Of a stretch of 64,000 nucleotides of DNA, positions 34,758 through 43,684 are shown piece by piece. This stretch comes from an uncultured Bacteroidales bacterium. GTDB lineage: Bacteria; Bacteroidota; Bacteroidia; Bacteroidales; P3. The stretch is from positions 79,739 to 143,738 of the forward strand of contig ONJY01000007.1 in assembly GCA_900318275.1 (NCBI GenBank), in the 5' to 3' direction. Under the pieces are notes generated by a model. The model was not told where the DNA came from. It did no database searches and saw nothing but the letters and a program-made list of their open reading frames with translations. A program made the position numbers and the translations under genes. Each line of letters opens with the position of its first letter. The first letter of the stretch is position 1.

Positions 34758-36073
34758 TGAACAATAATATACGCGTGGCAATGATTTGCAATTTCTCAAA
34801 TGCCACAGTACGAGCGCATTTACCGCTGGATAATCGCAGTTTTTTTTTATTCATGCGGAGATTTTTAGGATTACCAACCCAAAGGGGGGGATATGGTGAT
34901 GCGGCTTCTTGGATAACAGACACAATTGACTATTTTAGAGAAAAGCGTGAACTTGAATTGTGCGTGATAGCCCCCCACCCTGGATTAAAGAAACGCGTTG
35001 TATCGTTCGAGATGGATAATATCTATTACCATTTTGTAGCGTGTGATTTTGGTAATCTTTTGGGAAAGGTTATTAAAAATGTAGAGGCATGGATTAAGGT
35101 AAATCAAGTGGGTAAGAGAATAAAAAAAATTGTGCATGGTTTTAAACCAGACTTGGTGGTTTTGGTAGGGGCAGAAAATGCCTTTTATGCCCATTCAGTT
35201 TTAGCCATTAATGATTACCCGATAATGGTACTTTGCCAAACGATATATAATAACCCTGAGCGTGCAAAACATTCGGTCGTTGATCCCAAATGCGCATACG
35301 TTGAGCGCCGAATATTTAATAAAGAGAAGTATTTTGGAGTATACTCTCTTATGCATTACAAATTACTACATTCATTGTCGCCCAAGGCCATTATTTTTAA
35401 GTTTGGTTTCCCTACAAAAGGAGAATTGCTGAATCCTATCCCTACAGAAAAGAAATATGACTTTGTTAATTTTGCACTATCGTTGGATTTTAAAAAAGGT
35501 GCTCATGACTCCGTTAAAGCATTAGCTTTAGTAAAAGACCGTTTCCCAAAAGTAACTCTTAACCTTGTGGGAGGTTGCTCTGCAGAAAACCGTAAAGAGT
35601 TGAATAGCCTTATTCATGAGTTGGGACTGGAGGATAATGTTGTATTCACACCGTTCTTCGAAAAACAAGAAGATTTGTTTCTCCATATTCAAAGAGCCCG
35701 TTTTGCTGTGCTGCCATGTAAATTGGATAACACTTCTGGTACGATGTCTCAATCAATGCAACTGGGTTTGCCAATCATAGTTTACAAGACAGCAGGCACA
35801 CCTTCATTTAACTGCGAAAAACCTTGTGCATTAATTGCAGAGCATAATAATGTTCGATGCTTGGCAACCCAAATGCTTAAATTGATGGATAGTCCTGAAT
35901 TGGCAGAAACACTTAAAGTAAATGCACGAGAGTTTCAGGAGAAAAAGACAGCTAAAGCATGTCAGAATGGTGATAGGCTATTCGCTACTTTCAAAGCTGT
36001 GATTGAACATTATAGAGAAGAAAAAGAAATACCCCGGGAATTGTTATTCAACCCTGAGAGAGATGATTGTTAG
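34757..36073 (+). CDS. Glycosyltransferase, GT-B fold
   Basis: 438 residues. The C-terminal half fits group 1 glycosyltransferases: KYDFVNFALSLDFKKG near 235, VTLNLVGGCSAENRKEL near 265, VVFTPFFEKQEDLF near 293, and a donor region ARFAVLPCKLDNTSGTMSQSM near 315 in which the usual EGF-Glu is replaced by LDNTSGT. It overlaps the flippase gene by one base. Two homopolymers lie in the 5' part, nine T at 34840-34848 and seven G at 34884-34890, at about residues 29-45, a possible site of slippage. Confidence 0.82.
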   Translation: MNNNIRVAMICNFSNATVRAHLPLDNRSFFLFMRRFLGLPTQRGGYGDAASWITDTIDYFREKRELELCVIAPHPGLKKRVVSFEMDNIYYHFVACDFGNLLGKVIKNVEAWIKVNQVGKRIKKIVHGFKPDLVVLVGAENAFYAHSVLAINDYPIMVLCQTIYNNPERAKHSVVDPKCAYVERRIFNKEKYFGVYSLMHYKLLHSLSPKAIIFKFGFPTKGELLNPIPTEKKYDFVNFALSLDFKKGAHDSVKALALVKDRFPKVTLNLVGGCSAENRKELNSLIHELGLEDNVVFTPFFEKQEDLFLHIQRARFAVLPCKLDNTSGTMSQSMQLGLPIIVYKTAGTPSFNCEKPCALIAEHNNVRCLATQMLKLMDSPELAETLKVNAREFQEKKTAKACQNGDRLFATFKAVIEHYREEKEIPRELLFNPERDDC

Positions 36074-36095
36074 ATGGTTTAAGAGGAAATTAGTA

Positions 36096-37007
36096 ATGCA
36101 AATGAAATACAAAAGAATACAGATACAGGAGATCCTTGACTTTTTGGGAAGTAAGGTTTACGGTATAGATGGTGAGGTTAATGATGTTTTTATCGACAAC
36201 CTAGCCGAAGTGGAGCGCGTGAATGAGACAACGCTCGACTGGATTAATCCTTCCAAATCGAATAAGCAGGAGGTCGCAAAAAACAGTAAAGCAAGGGTAC
36301 TATTGGTTGATGATAGTGTTGCGCCTATTGAAGACAAGTTGCTCATTCATGTCAAGAACCCCAAAGTGACTTTGGCCGAAGTGGGTAATCACTTCTTTGT
36401 GGAACAGCCCCAAGCTAACATCCATCCTACGGTAGTCATTGACCCAGAAGCAACAATTGGTATGGGGGTTTCTATTGGCGCCTATTGTGTGATTGGGAAA
36501 GCGGTGATTGGAGATGGCTGCGTGATTGATAGCAATGTGCGTGTATATGATAACACGGTAATGGGGAAGGGGTGTGTTATCAAGGCTGGCGCCGTGCTTG
36601 GCGGTGCTGGTTTTGGATATGAGCGTGATGCGGATGGTAATAAGTTCCGCTTTCCTCAAATTGGCCAACTTATCATGGGCGACTATGTTGAGGTGGGGGC
36701 CAATACGTGCATAGACCGTGGCGCATTGGCTGATACTGAGATAGGTGATTATACCAAGATTAATAACCTATGCCATATTGCCCATAACAACAAGATAGGC
36801 CGTAATGTGACAATTACTGGCTGTGTGAATATTTCTGGATCCAATGTGATTGACGATGATGTTTGGATTGCCCCAAACAGCAGTCTACGTGGATGGGTGC
36901 ATATAGGCAAGAAGGCTACCGTAGGCATGGGTGCCGTGGTGGTGAAAAACATTCCCGAAGGAGAAACTTGGGTGGGGAACCCTGCTCACAAACTGGAGAA
37001 GAGATGA
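36096..37007 (+). CDS. LpxD-like acyltransferase (left-handed beta-helix)
   Basis: 303 residues. The N-terminal uridine-binding-like domain precedes an array of hexapeptide repeats (IDPEATIGMGVSIGAYC, IGDGCVIDSNVRVYDN) and the catalytic-type histidine segment NNLCHIAHNNKIG near residue 228. Strong resemblance to LpxD, but genes like this in O-antigen or capsule loci transfer acyl or acetyl groups to amino sugars for the polysaccharide. I chose ATG 36096 because GAGG lies about 10 nt upstream; ATG 36063 overlapping the previous gene is possible. The end overlaps the nucleotidyltransferase gene by 4 nt. Confidence 0.8.
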   Translation: MQMKYKRIQIQEILDFLGSKVYGIDGEVNDVFIDNLAEVERVNETTLDWINPSKSNKQEVAKNSKARVLLVDDSVAPIEDKLLIHVKNPKVTLAEVGNHFFVEQPQANIHPTVVIDPEATIGMGVSIGAYCVIGKAVIGDGCVIDSNVRVYDNTVMGKGCVIKAGAVLGGAGFGYERDADGNKFRFPQIGQLIMGDYVEVGANTCIDRGALADTEIGDYTKINNLCHIAHNNKIGRNVTITGCVNISGSNVIDDDVWIAPNSSLRGWVHIGKKATVGMGAVVVKNIPEGETWVGNPAHKLEKR

Positions 37008-38059
37008 AAAGGTATAAAGATATATGTATAGCAAGCGGATCTTCAATTCTGTTAGCTTTGAAACAGATGGACTCTGCGCATAGAAAGTTACTTATTGTAA
37101 CCAAAGAAGGACTGTATGATAATCTGCTGAGTATTGGTGACATTCAGAGAGCGATACTAAGAGGTGAGAATTTGAACAATCCGTTGGATGGGATATTGCG
37201 ACAAGAAACCAATGTGGCGACTATTCACGAGAACCGATATGAAGTCGAGCAGTACGTTAGAGAACACAAGACGGAGTTTATGCCCATAATTGATGACAAC
37301 CGCCAATTAGTAGATGTGGTCTTTTGGGATGACTTGTATCATACCCGTGTTGGTCGCCATACTCCTGATTTTAATTTGCCTGTTGTGATTATGGCCGGTG
37401 GTAAAGGAACACGCCTGCGCCCACTGACCAATGTTTTGCCTAAGCCACTGATACCCATTGGTGAGCAAACCATGATGGAGGATATTATGGATCGCTTTGT
37501 GGAATGCGGATGCAAGAACTTTTATGTTTCATTGAACTATATGGCAGATTTTATCCGCCATTATTTCGACAACTTCAGTAAGCATGACTATCATATAGAA
37601 TATTTCCAAGAGGATAAGCCCCTTGGAACAGCAGGAAGCTTACACTTATTAAAAGGGAAAATCAATGACACCTTCTTTGTAAGCAACTGTGATAGCGTGC
37701 TTGATGAGGATTATGGCGAGATACTGAAATACCATCGCGAGAATAATAATGAGATAACTGTGGTATCAGTGATGAAGAGTATATATATCCCATATGGTAC
37801 GCTGGTAACTGGAGAAAACGGATTATTGGAGTCCTTGCAAGAAAAACCGGAATTCACATTCCAGATCAATACGGGTATGTATGTATTGGAACCACACTTG
37901 TTGAAAGAAATACCGTCAGATAGACTTTATCATATCACATTCCTCATAGAAAAACTCATTCAGGAAGGCCGCAAGGTAGGGGTGTTCCCCATCAATGAAG
38001 GTTCGTGGACGGACATTGGGAATTGGGATGAGTATATGAAATATGTTTTGAATAAATGA
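37004..38059 (+). CDS. CBS-domain sugar-1-phosphate nucleotidyltransferase
   Basis: 351 residues: two CBS motifs (residues 1-115) followed by a RmlA/MurU-type nucleotidyltransferase domain with VVIMAGGKGTRLRPLT near 126 and LPKPLIPIG after it, then SNCDSVLDEDYG for the metal site and GSWTDIGNWDEY at the end. It activates a sugar phosphate to an NDP-sugar for the locus; the CBS pair may sense a nucleotide. The ATGA overlap with the LpxD-like gene links the two, an arrangement also common for aminosugar acyltransferase pairs in such loci. Confidence 0.87.
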   Translation: MKRYKDICIASGSSILLALKQMDSAHRKLLIVTKEGLYDNLLSIGDIQRAILRGENLNNPLDGILRQETNVATIHENRYEVEQYVREHKTEFMPIIDDNRQLVDVVFWDDLYHTRVGRHTPDFNLPVVIMAGGKGTRLRPLTNVLPKPLIPIGEQTMMEDIMDRFVECGCKNFYVSLNYMADFIRHYFDNFSKHDYHIEYFQEDKPLGTAGSLHLLKGKINDTFFVSNCDSVLDEDYGEILKYHRENNNEITVVSVMKSIYIPYGTLVTGENGLLESLQEKPEFTFQINTGMYVLEPHLLKEIPSDRLYHITFLIEKLIQEGRKVGVFPINEGSWTDIGNWDEYMKYVLNK

Positions 38060-38136
38060 ATTTATAACATCTTTGATTAATAATGGCGGATTGAAATGGT
38101 AATAATGTTTATCCATAAATTGAATTATTGTTATAT

Positions 38137-39333
38137 ATGATTTTTAAGGAGCATACTTTATATGTTATTTCGCTGATTGCTATAATCTTGTCATTTTGGC
38201 ATCAGTTGGATTTTTCACTTTTCTTCAATGGTGCCATATACTGTTTTCTATGGTTTATACTACTTATTGTAACAACCAAGATGCATATTAATCATAAACA
38301 CATTCTGTTTTTTTTACTGTTTTTAATCTTTGCAATATTCTATTTATTAAGAGGTGGTACATATACCAATCTGTCAGATGTAAAATACTTATTCCTTCTT
38401 TTTGTATACTTTATAGTTCCACCGTTGATGTATAAATATTACATAAATTTTTGCTCACGTGTGATGATTGCTGTTAGTGTCTCTGTATTTTGGGTAATAG
38501 TTATTTATACATTGTATAGAACTTATCCTGTTTCAACTGATAACCCATATATTATTCGAATGGCGGCAAGTAATGAGCAACTGAATAGCTCATTAACAGC
38601 ATTAGGTGTTATGAATTATGGGCTACCTCACGCCCTGTCTTTCATAGTACCAGGATTAGTGGTGGGCTTTAAAATGTTGAAATCAAAATATATGAGACTT
38701 ATATGTTTATTATTTATCGCCATTGTGTTTATTATGATATATTTTTCAGGATCAACAACCGCGATGATTTTGAGTATTGGTGGTCTAATGTTATCGTTCT
38801 TTTTTTCAGGGAAAGAAACAAATTCAGGTCTATTAATAAAAGTATTGGCGGTAGTTCTGTTTCTTTTTATAGTATCAGAAACAAACTTGCTTGGGACATT
38901 GTTTAATTTGTCTCAAGGAATTACTGCGGATACTGCATTCCAAGAAAAAATCGATGATTTTGAAAGCGCTAGTGGTGACACTCAGTTTACAGGAAGGTCA
39001 AGCCTTTTTATGAAGTCTTTTGATGTTTTTTTACATAATCCATTTTGGGGAAGTGTAGACGGGGAAGTGGGAGGTCATAATTATTTTATAGATATGCTTG
39101 CATCTGTAGGTATTGTAGGATTTATACCATTGTGTATTTATATTTATTTGATCATAAAAGATATCTACTTTTCTTTGTCGAAGAAAACTAGATTTTATTA
39201 TCTAGTCGGGGCTATATTATTTATTATGATGGGTTTCATGAAGAATATTTGGGGTATGGAATCATTCTTGATGGCATTTTTTTTATTGCCCGTATCCATT
39301 CATTTGATAGCTGCTTATAACACTAATCATTAA
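38137..39333 (+). CDS. wzy: Wzy-like O-antigen/capsule polymerase
   Basis: 398-residue membrane protein with about 10 to 11 hydrophobic segments and a periplasmic loop before FTGRSSLFMKSFDVFLHNPFWG (motifs FTGRSSLFMKS and NPFWGSVDGEVGGHNYFID), the typical Wzy/ligase pattern of Arg in a loop followed by HNxF/NxLL-like and GHN. It would join repeat units at the outer face of the inner membrane. The gene has the lowest GC of the locus. Start taken at ATG 38137; the 77-nt gap before it is larger than those of its neighbours. Confidence 0.85.
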   Translation: MIFKEHTLYVISLIAIILSFWHQLDFSLFFNGAIYCFLWFILLIVTTKMHINHKHILFFLLFLIFAIFYLLRGGTYTNLSDVKYLFLLFVYFIVPPLMYKYYINFCSRVMIAVSVSVFWVIVIYTLYRTYPVSTDNPYIIRMAASNEQLNSSLTALGVMNYGLPHALSFIVPGLVVGFKMLKSKYMRLICLLFIAIVFIMIYFSGSTTAMILSIGGLMLSFFFSGKETNSGLLIKVLAVVLFLFIVSETNLLGTLFNLSQGITADTAFQEKIDDFESASGDTQFTGRSSLFMKSFDVFLHNPFWGSVDGEVGGHNYFIDMLASVGIVGFIPLCIYIYLIIKDIYFSLSKKTRFYYLVGAILFIMMGFMKNIWGMESFLMAFFLLPVSIHLIAAYNTNH

Positions 39334-39369
39334 TATTATTACAAAAGAATTTTTAGATCTCGAGGTAAT

Positions 39370-40656
39370 ATGAAACTCAAGGTTTTGATTATTTCACATA
39401 ACAGCTTTAGCAAGACGCATAACAACGGAAAGACACTTTCCGCAATATTCTCTGCTTTCCGGCCTGAAGAGTTGTGCCAGTTGTATTTCACTACCATTGG
39501 AAGTCCTGACTATGAAAGATGCCGGGATTATTATTTTATTTCGGATAAGGATGCAGTGAAGTCTATATTCAGAAGGAACAGATGTGGTTGCCAATTACCA
39601 AAGGTACCTGTCAGAGATACTGAATTCATTAAGAGTGTTATGAGAACGAACACTCGTCCTGGAATTATAAAAAAATATATTAGAACTTTGATATGGAACT
39701 TTAGCGCTTGGTATAGGGGAGGGTGCAAAAAATGGTTAGAGATTCAAAAACCAGATGCTATTTTTTATGTTGGTGGTGATGGGGTGTTTTCTCATAGAAT
39801 TTCAGTTAATTTATCAGAGAAATTGAATATCCCGCTTGCGACTTATTTTACCGATGATTATATTATCAACCCACCATCGGATTGTTATAAAAAATTATTG
39901 CAAAAAACCTATAAAAAGACCGTAACGCGATCTGCGATGCTTTTTGCCATAGGTAGGAAAATGGCCGATGATTACACAGCATATTACAATAAGGAGTTTA
40001 AGCCTATCATGAATATAGTTGATATTCCGCCCAAAGAGGAGTGGAAGGCGCCAAAAGAGAATATTGCGATTAATTATTTTGGCGGGTTACATCTTGGCAG
40101 GGCAGCGGAAATAATGAGATTTGCTCGTTTTATGCGCGACAAAGTAAAGGATAGCTTAAAGAAATCTTATACTATAGGAATTTTTTCATTTGCTGCCCTA
40201 TCCGAAGAAGAACTCAAAGAATTGAAAGATTTGGGAATAGTCTTTCATCAAGGATTGACTGGCGTTGAACTTACTGAGGCAATGAGAAAGTCCGATATAT
40301 TATTACATGTTGAATCTGTTAAAAAAGAGTTTCATTCATTAACAAAATTGTCTGTTTCAACTAAGATACCTGAATATATGTGTTTGACTATGCCTGTCAT
40401 GGCTTTTGGGCCCACTGATGTGGCATCATTCTCTGTAATAGCTGAGGCAAATCCTGCTATGGTAATTAATGATGTGGAAGATTCATTTATGATGGATAAG
40501 CAGGCTGATCAAATAATAAAAATTCTCAATTCAGATATTAAATTGGCGTCAATAGCAGAAGCTAACTATAATTATTCTAAAGACCATTTTGACAAAAGAA
40601 TTGTTGCTGAACAATTTAGAAATGAAGTTGTTTCAATGATTAAAAATAGGCAATAA
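39370..40656 (+). CDS. Glycosyltransferase, GT-B-like
   Basis: 428 residues. LKVLIISHNSFSKTHNNGKT opens it in the manner of group 4 transferases, INYFGGLHLGRAAEI sits near 237, and the late region HQGLTGVELTEAMRKSDILLHVE, here given as LTGVELTEAM and SDILLHVESV, and KIPEYMCLTMPVMAFGP match the donor-binding half. It probably adds one sugar of the repeat unit. It stands between the polymerase and the phosphoglycosyltransferase genes. No signal peptide. Confidence 0.8.
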   Translation: MKLKVLIISHNSFSKTHNNGKTLSAIFSAFRPEELCQLYFTTIGSPDYERCRDYYFISDKDAVKSIFRRNRCGCQLPKVPVRDTEFIKSVMRTNTRPGIIKKYIRTLIWNFSAWYRGGCKKWLEIQKPDAIFYVGGDGVFSHRISVNLSEKLNIPLATYFTDDYIINPPSDCYKKLLQKTYKKTVTRSAMLFAIGRKMADDYTAYYNKEFKPIMNIVDIPPKEEWKAPKENIAINYFGGLHLGRAAEIMRFARFMRDKVKDSLKKSYTIGIFSFAALSEEELKELKDLGIVFHQGLTGVELTEAMRKSDILLHVESVKKEFHSLTKLSVSTKIPEYMCLTMPVMAFGPTDVASFSVIAEANPAMVINDVEDSFMMDKQADQIIKILNSDIKLASIAEANYNYSKDHFDKRIVAEQFRNEVVSMIKNRQ

Positions 40657-40678
40657 TAGCAAGGTGTATTAGTTGAAT

Positions 40679-41287
40679 ATGTATAAACATTTCTTTAAGA
40701 GAATAATTGATTTAATTATCTCGCTGATAGTTTTGTTGTTGATCGGCTGGCTTTTTTTAATCATAGCCATTTGGCTACATTATGCGAACAAAGGAGCTGG
40801 GACATTCTTCTTCCAAGAAAGACCGGGTAAAAATGGCAAGATATTTAAGGTCATCAAGTTCAAGACAATGACAGATGAAATGGATGCAGATGGTAACCTT
40901 CTCCCTGATGAAAAGCGTCTGACCAAAGTTGGGAAATTCGTTCGCAGCACCTCTATAGACGAGTTACCTCAACTTATAAACGTTTTAAAGGGTGATATGG
41001 CTTTAATTGGTCCGCGTCCATTGTTGGTACAATATCTACCTTTATATAGCAAAGAGCAATCCCGTAGGCATGAGGTACGGCCAGGAATATCAGGTTGGGC
41101 ACAGTGCCATGGACGTAATGCTATATCATGGACAGAAAAATTTAAACTCGATGTTTGGTATGTTGACCATTGCACCCTTTGGACTGACATACAAGTCATA
41201 TTCATCACCATCAAAAATGTGTTGTTGCGAAAAGATATTAATTCAGCAACGGCAGCCACAATGGAAGCTTTTAATGGAAATAACTAA
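40679..41287 (+). CDS. PglC/WcaJ-type initiating phosphoglycosyltransferase
   Basis: 202 residues, the small monotopic form. One re-entrant hydrophobic segment (IIDLIISLIVLLLIGWLFLI) is followed by the catalytic core with ERPGKNGKIFKVIKFKTM, the Asp-Glu dyad in TSIDELPQLINVL, and LIGPRPLLVQYLPLY. It transfers a phospho-sugar (likely the 4-amino or diacetamido sugar made in this locus) to undecaprenyl phosphate, starting each repeat unit. The PglD-like gene follows 7 nt later. ATG 40679 is preferred to TTG 40673. Confidence 0.93.
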   Translation: MYKHFFKRIIDLIISLIVLLLIGWLFLIIAIWLHYANKGAGTFFFQERPGKNGKIFKVIKFKTMTDEMDADGNLLPDEKRLTKVGKFVRSTSIDELPQLINVLKGDMALIGPRPLLVQYLPLYSKEQSRRHEVRPGISGWAQCHGRNAISWTEKFKLDVWYVDHCTLWTDIQVIFITIKNVLLRKDINSATAATMEAFNGNN

Positions 41288-41294
41288 GGTGAGT

Positions 41295-41939
41295 ATGAAG
41301 GATATTGCAATATTTGGCGTTGGCGGTTTTGGCCGTGAGGTGTTGGCTCTGATAAAAGACATCAACAAGCATGACCCTACATGGAATATAGTCGGTTTCT
41401 TCGATGACGGCTATGAGAAAGGCGAGATGTTTAATAACTTGCCAAACCTGGGTAACGTGGAAGACCTTAACGAATGGAAAACTCCTTTAAGTTTAGTTGT
41501 CTCAATAGGTTATCCGGTGATTAAAAAGAAAGTATTAGACAGAATAAACAATCCATTAGTGGATTACCCAACACTAATACACCCCTTGGCATGGATAGGC
41601 GATAAAGAGTTTGTGAAGATAGGTAAGGGTTGCATTATCTGTGCAGGAACACTTATTACCACCAACATCAAGATTGAAGATTTTGTAATATTGAACCTTA
41701 ACTGCACTGTGGGACATGACACGATAATAAAGAAATACTCGGCCTTTATGCCATCGGTAAACATATCAGGTGAAGTGAAAATTGGTGAAGGTGTGTATGT
41801 AGGTACAGGAGCCAAAATTATCAACCAACTTGAAATAGGAGATTATACAATAGTGGGTGCTGGTGCTGTGGTTACCAAAACCTTGCCTGCACATTGCACC
41901 GCTGTCGGAATGCCGGCTAAACCTATCAAGTTTCATTAA
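41295..41939 (+). CDS. PglD/NeuD-like sugar O- or N-acetyltransferase
   Basis: 214 residues: N-terminal Rossmann-like lid (DIAIFGVGGFGREVLALI at 3-20) and C-terminal hexapeptide beta-helix with catalytic His in NCTVGHDTII. It uses acetyl-CoA to acetylate a UDP-4-amino sugar, as PglD does in diNAcBac synthesis. With the dehydratase (20707), the aminotransferases (21923, 58395) and the PglC-like enzyme just upstream, it completes a bacillosamine-type route. AAGGTGAG just before ATG 41295 supports this start. The previous gene stops 7 nt earlier. Confidence 0.9.
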   Translation: MKDIAIFGVGGFGREVLALIKDINKHDPTWNIVGFFDDGYEKGEMFNNLPNLGNVEDLNEWKTPLSLVVSIGYPVIKKKVLDRINNPLVDYPTLIHPLAWIGDKEFVKIGKGCIICAGTLITTNIKIEDFVILNLNCTVGHDTIIKKYSAFMPSVNISGEVKIGEGVYVGTGAKIINQLEIGDYTIVGAGAVVTKTLPAHCTAVGMPAKPIKFH

Positions 41940-41956
41940 ATAGGAGTTTCTTAAAA

Positions 41957-43159
41957 ATGAACGTTATTTTCCTTACATTATTTAGAATAAAGGATATTGA
42001 GGCACGTGGTATTTACGAGGACTTGATGCGTAAATTCAAGAATGAAGGCCATCAAGTTTATATAGTCTGCCCTGTAGAACGTCGTGAAGGTCTAAAAACC
42101 TCACTGGTCGAGCAAAATGGGGTAAAGATACTAAATGTGAAGACGCTGAATATTCAGAAAACTAATGTGGTAGAGAAAGGAATTGGTACGCTACTCATAG
42201 AGAGCCAATACATTAAGGCTATTAAGAAATATTTGAGTAATGTCTCGTTTTGTTTGATAACCTATAGTACTCCACCTATTACATTTACAAATGTGGTTAG
42301 GTATCTGAAGAAACAGAATCCTGACGCCATCTCATATCTTCAGCTAAAGGATATCTTCCCTCAGAATGCGGTGGATATTCAGATGTTTTCCAAAGGGTCG
42401 TTATTCTACAGGTTCTTTAGGAATAAGGAAAAATCACTTTATAAGGCATCCGACTATATCGGATGTATGAGTCCCGCCAATGTGGAGTTTGTATTGAAAC
42501 ATAACCCAGAGGTTGACGCAAGTCGCGTAGAGGTCGCACCTAATAGTATAGAATTATACGATAGCCGTAACGATAACGAGAACAAGGATAAGATAAGAGA
42601 GAAGTATGGCCTGCCGACAGACAAGCCGGTCTTTATCTATGGCGGAAATCTGGGCAAACCACAAGGTATTCCTTTCCTGATGAAATGTCTGGATGCCAAT
42701 GCGAATAGGACGGACTGCCATTTCTTGGTGATTGGCACTGGAACGGAGCTGCCTAGATTGCGGGCTTGGTATGATGAAGAGAAACCGCAGTCGGTGACAA
42801 TAATGAACGGACTACCTAAAGCTGATTATGACCAATTGGTGAAGGCTTGTGATGTGGGTTTGATATTCCTCGACCATCGCTTCACCATCCCCAACTATCC
42901 GTCACGCCTGTTAAGCTACCTGGAAAACAAGATGCCGGTGCTTTGTGCCACCGACCCCAACACTGACATGGGCCGCATCGCCGAAGCCAACGGCTATGGT
43001 TACTGGTGCGAAAGCAACTCGGTTGAAGCCTTCACAGTCATCCTCGACAATATGATCCACAGCGACCGTAAATTCATGGGCGAGAAGGGATATGAGTTCT
43101 TGAAAGCGAATTATCTTATGGAGAATACGTACAATGCCATCATGAGGCATTTTAAATAA
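41957..43159 (+). CDS. wbuB: WbuB-like glycosyltransferase
   Basis: 400-residue GT4 enzyme; WbuB of E. coli O26 and relatives add L-FucNAc as the second sugar. Motifs: RGIYEDLMRKFKNEGHQV near residue 16, VEVAPNSIELYDS near 191, FIYGGNLGKPQGI near 226 and the C-terminal donor region GLIFLDHRFTIPNYPSRLLSY near 297 (motifs DHRFTIPNYPSR, LLSYLENKMPVL). It fits the UDP-L-FucNAc genes and WbuC farther on. The last 300 bases are richer in GC than the start. A perfect 13-bp hairpin follows. Confidence 0.85.
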   Translation: MNVIFLTLFRIKDIEARGIYEDLMRKFKNEGHQVYIVCPVERREGLKTSLVEQNGVKILNVKTLNIQKTNVVEKGIGTLLIESQYIKAIKKYLSNVSFCLITYSTPPITFTNVVRYLKKQNPDAISYLQLKDIFPQNAVDIQMFSKGSLFYRFFRNKEKSLYKASDYIGCMSPANVEFVLKHNPEVDASRVEVAPNSIELYDSRNDNENKDKIREKYGLPTDKPVFIYGGNLGKPQGIPFLMKCLDANANRTDCHFLVIGTGTELPRLRAWYDEEKPQSVTIMNGLPKADYDQLVKACDVGLIFLDHRFTIPNYPSRLLSYLENKMPVLCATDPNTDMGRIAEANGYGYWCESNSVEAFTVILDNMIHSDRKFMGEKGYEFLKANYLMENTYNAIMRHFK

Positions 43160-43171
43160 ACTAAGATTTGC

Positions 43172-43208
43172 AAAAAAATAGAGTGACTGTGCGAGAGTCA
43201 CTCTATTT
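43172..43208 (-). terminator. Hairpin terminator, best read on the minus strand
   Basis: Perfect 13-bp inverted repeat AAATAGAGTGACT (43176-43188) and its complement (43196-43208) around a 7-nt loop. On the minus strand it is followed by a T run (seven A at 43172-43178 on plus), so it should stop the HNH gene; it may also weaken read-through from the wbuB-like gene. Confidence 0.8.
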
Positions 43209-43216
43209 GACAAGAT

Positions 43217-43492
43217 TTAATCCCTGTCGTTGACAGGAACGAGCCTGTATTCTGGAACGTCAAACTCGTCAGTTCGTTTGTTGCATCCAGAACACAAAGG
43301 TACAATGTACCAACTGTTGTCAGAACTGCCAACCTTTTTAACATGAGCTCCTACTTCTGCCGATTTAGCACAGTCGCTTGCCGAACAATCGTCAGGCCAA
43401 TAACCCTTTTTTGCTTTCCAGAACTCTTTCCAAGTGCTGTAGTTCTTTGGTTTCCTGTCGCCTGTGTTGTGTAAATTTTTTACTTTTACCAT
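43217..43492 (-). CDS. Small HNH-type nuclease-like protein
   Basis: 91 residues, the only clear minus-strand gene between 8 and 64 kb. CSASDCAKSAEVGAHVKKV, then SWYIVPLCSGCNKR, shows the HNH pattern: zinc cysteines, the catalytic His in GAHV, and the terminal Cys-x2-Cys-Asn. It resembles small HNH proteins annotated as hypothetical in Bacteroidota. DNA binding or nuclease activity is inferred. The ATG at 43492 is preferred over an upstream in-frame codon because MVKVKNLHNTGDRKP looks like a natural start. It interrupts the plus-strand locus between wbuB-like and nucleotidyltransferase genes and has its own terminator. Confidence 0.7.
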   Translation of the reverse strand: MVKVKNLHNTGDRKPKNYSTWKEFWKAKKGYWPDDCSASDCAKSAEVGAHVKKVGSSDNSWYIVPLCSGCNKRTDEFDVPEYRLVPVNDRD

Positions 43493-43667
43493 AACATAAG
43501 CTTTAATTATGAAGACCATTCCAACCACGGTCAACTTTGGTTACCTCGTAAGTGAGGCGTACTCAATATAAATAATAGCAAAAAACATACCAAAGGATAA
43601 ATCGTTATTATTATTTGCGATAGGCTGACATTTTGTCAGGTTGTTATATTGATATGACAATTTTTTT

Positions 43668-43675
43668 GGGGGGGG
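43668..43675 (+). repeat. Eight-G tract at the ribosome-binding position
   Basis: Seven T followed by eight G end 9 nt before the ATG at 43685. It replaces a normal Shine-Dalgarno and could vary in length. Confidence 0.7.
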
Positions 43676-43684
43676 CAGTCACAA

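Noticed and set aside
41007-41939. Longer version of the PglD-like protein
   Set aside because: The extra 5' part lies in another frame over the phosphoglycosyltransferase gene; the true domain begins at MKDIAIFG.
20233-43159. Sialic or legionaminic acid pathway
   Set aside because: A LegB/LegC-like pair is present, but no NeuB/LegI synthase, NeuC-type hydrolysing epimerase or CMP-transferase is seen in the window; PglC and PglD homologues fit a bacillosamine-type route better.
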